From NCBI RefSeq assembly GCF_014904695.1, contig NZ_JACXXN010000012.1:124001-188000 (forward strand): DNA of 64,000 nt. Direction: 5' to 3'. The notes beneath the pieces were generated by a model, which made no database searches, was not told the origin of the DNA, and saw nothing but the letters and a program-made list of their open reading frames with translations. Shown here in pieces: positions 58,848-64,000 of this stretch. The first letter of the stretch is position 1; each line of letters opens with the position of its first letter. The DNA is from Nostoc sp. MG11. GTDB lineage: Bacteria > Cyanobacteriota > Cyanobacteriia > Cyanobacteriales > Nostocaceae. The position numbers and the translations under genes were made by a program.

Positions 58848-58884
58848 GAGTGCTGAGTACTCAGCACTCGGTACTCAGCACTGT
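58848..58884. repeat. 22-bp perfect palindrome and copy
   Basis: GAGTGCTGAGT is followed by its exact reverse complement at 58848-58869, then a partial copy (GTACTCAGCACTG). It is STRR-type (AGTGCTG heptamers), starting within the last bases of the wecA-like stop region. Confidence 0.75.
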
Positions 58885-58979
58885 TTACCTGTAACAGCAA
58901 GAAGGCTCACACTGTACCTGTACCCAGGTCAGTGTTGAGATGAATTGCGGATGAGATGAGGAGTGTGGTCTGACCAAAT

Positions 58980-60015
<1,036 letters not shown>

Positions 60016-60048
60016 TCACCACGCTAATTATCTTATGGTGATTAGTAC

Positions 60049-60162
60049 CTAGAGCTTATAGGGTTTTGCCGAAAGTTGTAATTGCCAACCGTAAGCGACT
60101 CTTAAAGCATCGTAAAGTTTCCCGAACCAATACTTTTGGTCGGTTAAAGCAGAAAGGTTCAA
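60049..60162 (-). CDS. Small ORF or gene remnant upstream of fabG, 37 aa
   Basis: A minus frame reads MNLSALTDQKYWFGKLYDA (TTG first codon) then RVAYGWQLQLSAKPYKL and stop. The composition, rich in Trp/Tyr/Leu and in orderly codons, looks protein-like. The frame continues 10 codons upstream without a start, into STRR-like DNA, so it may be the C-terminal end of a broken gene. It ends 57 bases before fabG. Confidence 0.35.
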   Translation of the reverse strand: MNLSALTDQKYWFGKLYDALRVAYGWQLQLSAKPYKL

Positions 60163-60405
60163 GATAAAAGGATTAAATTCACCCCTTACCCTTTACTCCT
60201 TAACGTCTCGACTCCGCCCGACATTAAAACTGAGCGAAGCCGAAGTTTTAACCTTTTCCCAAAGTACAAGGCAGATTTTGAGTGCTTATCCGACAAATAT
60301 TATTTTCCAACTTAGAGCAACAATAAAAACAAAATGATGTTACACCGATTCTAGATAGCACGCATTACTATTGAAATCAAACAATAAAAAATCGGTGTGT
60401 ATTAC
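60163..60405. repeat. Gap with STRR-like segment
   Basis: Bases about 60178-60245 hold CCTTACCCTTTACTCC and an inverted AAACTGAGCGAAGCC-type patch. No gene. The thioredoxin promoter must lie in the last 100 bases. Confidence 0.4.
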
Positions 60406-60723
60406 ATGGCTACTAAAAAGCAATTCAACAGCTTTGAAGAGATGTTGTCTAGTTCTGATGTACCTGTGTTGGTAGATTTTTATGCTGACTGGTGTGGCCC
60501 TTGTCAGATGATGGTGCCAATTTTAGAGCAAGTCAATGCCCAACTTCAAGACCGCCTGCGTATAGTTAAGATTGACACTGAAAAATACGCTGAGTTGGCA
60601 ACTCAGTATCAAATTTATGCTTTACCAACCTTAGTACTATTTAAGCAGGGTCAACCCGTAGAACGAATTGAAGGTGTAATGCAAGCAGCGCAGTTGGTAG
60701 AACATCTACAAACAATTTTATAA
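60406..60723 (+). CDS. Thioredoxin
   Basis: 105 residues. The active site WCGPC lies near residue 28 in LVDFYADWCGPCQMM; the cis-Pro region is YALPTLVLFKQG. It is a classical single-domain thioredoxin, probably of the y or m type. ATG 60406 is preferred over an upstream GTG at 60397 as the family begins about ten residues before the first strand. Confidence 0.93.
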   Translation: MATKKQFNSFEEMLSSSDVPVLVDFYADWCGPCQMMVPILEQVNAQLQDRLRIVKIDTEKYAELATQYQIYALPTLVLFKQGQPVERIEGVMQAAQLVEHLQTIL

Positions 60724-60946
60724 ACGGGTAAAGGGGAAAGGGCAAAAGGCAAAGGAATGGATTAGGTCGCCACGCCACTTGCTCTACAATTCCACTTGCT
60801 TTTCATCTTTACCCCTTTGCTTTCTTTTTATAAAACCTTAAGCAAATATTAAGTATATGTGCTTATATGTCTTGAGTAAGTAGTTTAGGAATTGAGGCGG
60901 TTGATATTGTAGATATATAAAAATATCTTGACGAGTGAAGCAAGCT

Positions 60947-61111
60947 ATGAACGGGAATCACAAAATTCCTGCCAAAGTCAGTATTTGGGCGAATATTGAT
61001 TTTGATAAGGTTAAACACAGAATAAATACAGTAACTTTCAAGATTGAGCAGGTCATACAAAAGTATGAACTCTGCACTAAACTTGGAAGTCCAGGCAAAA
61101 GAAATAATTAA
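60947..61111 (+). CDS. Possible small ORF, 54 aa
   Basis: ATG frame of 54 codons (MNGNHKIPAKVSIWANIDFD at the start, LGSPGKRNN at the end). The composition is plausible and a minus-strand frame overlaps it, but there is only a weak ribosome site and no recognised family. Confidence 0.28.
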   Translation: MNGNHKIPAKVSIWANIDFDKVKHRINTVTFKIEQVIQKYELCTKLGSPGKRNN

Positions 61112-61229
61112 GTTATCTACAGCGTGAGTGTACCTAATCTTAGTTACAGCAAGAATCAAACTTTAGGGCTACCGACCTTGACATACTAAATTCGATTTCA
61201 AATGTGCTTGATTTTTGTGGTAAATTTTC

Positions 61230-62147
61230 TTAAGAACGCCGTACATTTAAGCAACACCATTCTTTCCTTTTCCATAAGGTAGCAACTACCCAACCATGTT
61301 TTTCTAAGGCATCAGCCACAGCTTTGGATTGATCAAGTAAAATTCCACTGAATATACCCCAAGTAGTGGGTTTGGCGATCGCACTCATTTGTGGAACTAA
61401 CTCAATAATCACATCAGCTAAAATATTGCAGACGATACCATCCACCGGATTCTCGACCAGGTTTGTCAAAATGTCTACACTACCTTGTGTTGGCATCAAG
61501 CGTTCTGGACTGATGTCGTTAAGGGCGCGATTGCTGATAGTTGATTTTACTGCTAAGGGATCAGTATCCACTGCATAGACTTTCTCTGCTCCCAGCAGTA
61601 TCGCCCCAATGGAAAGGATACCGGAACCACAGCCAATATCCGCGATTACTTGTTGATGTTTGTCACCACTACCAACGAAAGATTGAGGAACTTCACCCAG
61701 ACGCATTTCTAGAGATTCCAGACATAGCTGAGTAGTGGCATGATTACCTGTACCAAATGCTACACCAGGATCAAGACGAATGATTAACCGTTCCGATGCT
61801 TCTGGTAAAGGTAGCCATGCGGGGTTAATTAGGAAGCGATCGCCTATTTCTTGGGGATGCCAATATTGTTTCCAGCTACTCGCCCAATCTTCTTCATCAA
61901 TTAACTCCCAGTGCAGTGTTGGAGATGACAGTCCTACACAGAGAGCATCTTGACGCAGCCACAGCGATAGCGCGGCTAAATCTAGTAACTGTGCTTGAAA
62001 ATTCGGTAAGTAAGCCTTTACCAGAGAGGAATTTCCTTTACTCTCGCTAGCTGTACCACGACAGCCAAAATTTTCCAGTCGCCAAAAGATGGAATCTTCT
62101 AGGTCTGGCTCACATAAAATCTTGAGTTCCCACCAAGTGTTTGCCAT
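61230..62147 (-). CDS. prmA: Ribosomal protein L11 methyltransferase PrmA
   Basis: 305 residues. The SAM-binding motif is [35 protein letters not shown] and [13 protein letters not shown] are PrmA-specific. It tri-methylates ribosomal protein L11 using the N-terminal recognition domain ([20 protein letters not shown]). It is downstream of serA on the same strand with a 54-base hairpin-rich gap. Confidence 0.95.
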   Translation of the reverse strand: MANTWWELKILCEPDLEDSIFWRLENFGCRGTASESKGNSSLVKAYLPNFQAQLLDLAALSLWLRQDALCVGLSSPTLHWELIDEEDWASSWKQYWHPQEIGDRFLINPAWLPLPEASERLIIRLDPGVAFGTGNHATTQLCLESLEMRLGEVPQSFVGSGDKHQQVIADIGCGSGILSIGAILLGAEKVYAVDTDPLAVKSTISNRALNDISPERLMPTQGSVDILTNLVENPVDGIVCNILADVIIELVPQMSAIAKPTTWGIFSGILLDQSKAVADALEKHGWVVATLWKRKEWCCLNVRRS

Positions 62148-62160
62148 ATTTTAGTGCTGA

Positions 62161-62199
62161 GTGCTGAGTGAGGAGCACTCAGCACTCCTCACTCAGCAC
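62161..62199. repeat. 15-bp inverted repeat between serA and prmA
   Basis: GTGCTGAGTGAGGAG pairs exactly with CTCCTCACTCAGCAC around a 9-base loop, built of AGTGCTG-type heptamers. It begins 2 bases past the serA stop on the minus strand and could attenuate prmA. Confidence 0.75.
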
Positions 62200-62200
62200 T

Positions 62201-63781
62201 TTATAAAGTTACTGTATACGCATCTCGAATGCCCGGCACTTTGATAATCTCAGCCAAAATTCCATCGGGTAAGGGATCATCAATGCTAAGAGCCATTACC
62301 GCATCACCACGAACTATTTTTCGGCCTACCTGCATACTGGCAATATTGACATTAAAACTGCCAAGTAAGGAACCAAGTTTGCCGATAATTCCTGGCATAT
62401 CACGGTGCAAGGTAAACAGCATATATTTGCTGGGTGGAACGTTAATCGGGAAACCATCAACATCAGTCAGGTGGATTTCCCGCTCACCCAGTAAAGCGCC
62501 TGTGACAGAATGAGTACCTAAAGTACCTGTGGCTTCCAGATGCAACGAGCCGGCATAGTCTCGAACTGAGGCATCGCGTGTTTCAATCACCCTAATTCCT
62601 CGTTCTTTGGCTTCTATGCTGGCATTGACGTAATTTACTCGTTCCCGCAGAGCTTGGTAAAGTAGTCCTTTAAGAGCAGCTACCACCAAAGGCTGACTCT
62701 TGTTGGTTGCTAGTTCGCCTTGCATTCGGACGTTAAGTACTTCCACGCGTCCACCAGCTAGCTGTCCCACTAGGTTGCCTAGGGTTTCTGCTAGCTGCAT
62801 GTAAGGTTTGAGTTCTTCTAAAACATCAGGGCCGAGTCCAGGAATATTTACCGCTGAACGCGCTGGCAGTCCTAAAAGCACATCCCGAATTTGTTCGGCA
62901 ACGTCAATTGCTACATTTACCTGGGCTTCTGTAGTGGAAGCTCCTAAATGGGGGGTGAGGATAATTTCCTTTCCTAGCGATCGCAAGTCAGATTCTCCCA
63001 GTGGTTCTGACTCGAACACATCCAAGGCTGCACCCGCTATTTTACCTTCTTTGATAGCTGCTGCTAAAGCCTTTTCTTCAATGATGCCACCACGAGCGCA
63101 GTTAATGATCCGGGCTGTGGGTTTCATCTTAGCCAAGGTTATGGCGTTGATTAAGTGGGTGGTTTCTGGGGTTTTGGGGATGTGTAACGTGATATAATCT
63201 GCTTGCTGGAAAAGCAAATCCAATTCCACCAACTGACACCCAATTTGTTCAGCTCGTTCTGTGGAAATAAAAGGATCATAAGCTAGTAGTTTCATCCCCA
63301 TTGTCTTGGCCACAGCGGCAACATGGGAACCAATTTTACCTAAACCAACAATGCCTAGAGTTTTTTTGTAAACTTCCGCGCCAATAAAGCTATTGCGATC
63401 CCACGCACCGCGTTTTACTGAAGCATTAGCATCAGGGATATGACGAGACAAAGCCAACATCATAGCGAGGGCGTGTTCGGCGGCGGCGATGGTATTTCCT
63501 TCTGGAGAATTGACCACCACAATTCCTCGACGCGTGGCTGCGGGAACATCCACATTATCCACACCTACACCAGCACGACCGATGACTTTTAGCTGGGTAG
63601 CAGCGTCGATAATTTCTTTGGTAACACGTGTACCAGAACGAATCATCAGCGCGTCATACTCACCAATGATTTCTACCAGTTCTTCTGGTTTTAAGCCTGT
63701 TTTGACATCAACAGTAGCAACTTGGGAAAGAATGTCAATTCCAGCTTGATCAACAGTATCGGAGACAAGAACCTTAGACAT
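62201..63781 (-). CDS. serA: D-3-phosphoglycerate dehydrogenase SerA
   Basis: 526 residues, the long form. It oxidises 3-phosphoglycerate to start serine synthesis. The substrate-binding N-terminus (MIRSGTRVTKEII), the NAD motif GIVGLGKIGSHVAAVA near residue 145, the catalytic HLGAST region, then the intervening ASB domain and a C-terminal ACT domain (FTLHRDMPGIIGKLGSLLG) for serine feedback. The ATG at 63781 is clear. Confidence 0.96.
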   Translation of the reverse strand: MSKVLVSDTVDQAGIDILSQVATVDVKTGLKPEELVEIIGEYDALMIRSGTRVTKEIIDAATQLKVIGRAGVGVDNVDVPAATRRGIVVVNSPEGNTIAAAEHALAMMLALSRHIPDANASVKRGAWDRNSFIGAEVYKKTLGIVGLGKIGSHVAAVAKTMGMKLLAYDPFISTERAEQIGCQLVELDLLFQQADYITLHIPKTPETTHLINAITLAKMKPTARIINCARGGIIEEKALAAAIKEGKIAGAALDVFESEPLGESDLRSLGKEIILTPHLGASTTEAQVNVAIDVAEQIRDVLLGLPARSAVNIPGLGPDVLEELKPYMQLAETLGNLVGQLAGGRVEVLNVRMQGELATNKSQPLVVAALKGLLYQALRERVNYVNASIEAKERGIRVIETRDASVRDYAGSLHLEATGTLGTHSVTGALLGEREIHLTDVDGFPINVPPSKYMLFTLHRDMPGIIGKLGSLLGSFNVNIASMQVGRKIVRGDAVMALSIDDPLPDGILAEIIKVPGIRDAYTVTL

Positions 63782-64000
63782 GATTACTTCATTTAAAGCT
63801 ACAGGTTTTGCTGCACAAGACTTTTTAGTTTAGTCTTTATCCGTCGCAATTCAGCAAAAATTATTTGTTTTAATATCAAGCTAACCTTTAATATCAACTT
63901 AACTTTAACTCTGCTTTATGCTGATAGTATCAGAGTATCAGTTGAAAAGGTAATATGGCACTGCCTCCAAGTATCTAAAAATAAGTAGCTGTTTGTACTA
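63782..64000. other. Right-edge gap upstream of serA
   Basis: AT-rich, holding the serA promoter. TATCAGAGTATCAG near 63924 is a direct repeat of unknown meaning. No gene is visible to the window end. Confidence 0.4.

Noticed and set aside
60863-61159. 98-codon minus-strand ORF
   Set aside because: No ribosome site or similarity; overlaps a better, though still weak, plus-strand small ORF.

Overview
The window is a chromosomal segment of a filamentous, probably heterocyst-forming cyanobacterium of the Nostoc/Anabaena type. The evidence is oxygenic phototroph genes (psaK, acsF, hemL, an AcsF-linked hemN, an NblA-like protein, a CPP1-like protein), the cyanobacterial alkane pair ado/aar, many copies of the HIP1 octamer GCGATCGC, heptanucleotide short tandem repeats (STRRs) in many gaps, and an rnpB gene that carries an STRR hairpin, as known from heterocyst formers. 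No phage, CRISPR array, tRNA or rRNA was seen.

Layout. 0-3.7 kb: a cut-off decarboxylase-like gene, a 35-codon ORF with a full Shine-Dalgarno sequence, a divergent NblA, and dapL (lysine). 3.7-8.7 kb: a toxin-like gene remnant, an arsenosugar-type glycosyltransferase, a 12-copy 21-bp tandem array, two tandem TVP38/TMEM64 membrane proteins and a MerA-like flavoprotein, which together look like a metal(loid) or thiol-stress neighbourhood. 8.8-13.9 kb: SDR, HPPD (tocopherol/plastoquinone), HAD, CPP1-like and an OmpR-type regulator. 14-18 kb: repeats, a helically spaced group of DnaA-box-like sites, hisIE, chaB, hemL and an unlisted 53-residue metallothionein behind a perfect 28-bp palindrome. 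18-22.4 kb: a Ser/Thr kinase, an FHA protein, and recA with a LexA-like box. 23.5-31 kb: lipoprotein, solute-binding protein, then acsF divergent from hemN, a GlsB-type protein, a manganese catalase and a DUF3891 protein. 31.7-39.6 kb: site-2 protease, psaK, trpF, and the same-strand series ado-aar-accA-SDR-folE (alkane/fatty acid lipid metabolism). 39.7-47.4 kb: a lone sugar ABC permease, a GNAT gene broken by one in-frame stop, a WD40 kinase, membrane and orphan proteins, a FemAB-like acetyltransferase, an intact MITE-like element and a RibD-type reductase. 47.6-64 kb: hybrid histidine-sensor kinase gene, Gfo/Idh oxidoreductase, rnc, a histidine-kinase remnant, ftr1, rnpB, corA, groEL with CIRCE, a WecA-like transferase, a TnpB remnant abutting fabG, thioredoxin, prmA and serA.

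Most genes are housekeeping and monocistronic, separated by repeat-rich gaps. The most unusual items are the 21-bp array, whose variation is silent in two of its reading frames, the SD-led 35-codon ORF, the metallothionein/palindrome unit, the phased DnaA-box-like group, the MITE with target duplication, and coding regions that have absorbed intergenic repeat sequence (HPPD, Gfo/Idh, histidine kinase). All function calls come from reading translated sequence and recalled family motifs; no database search was run.
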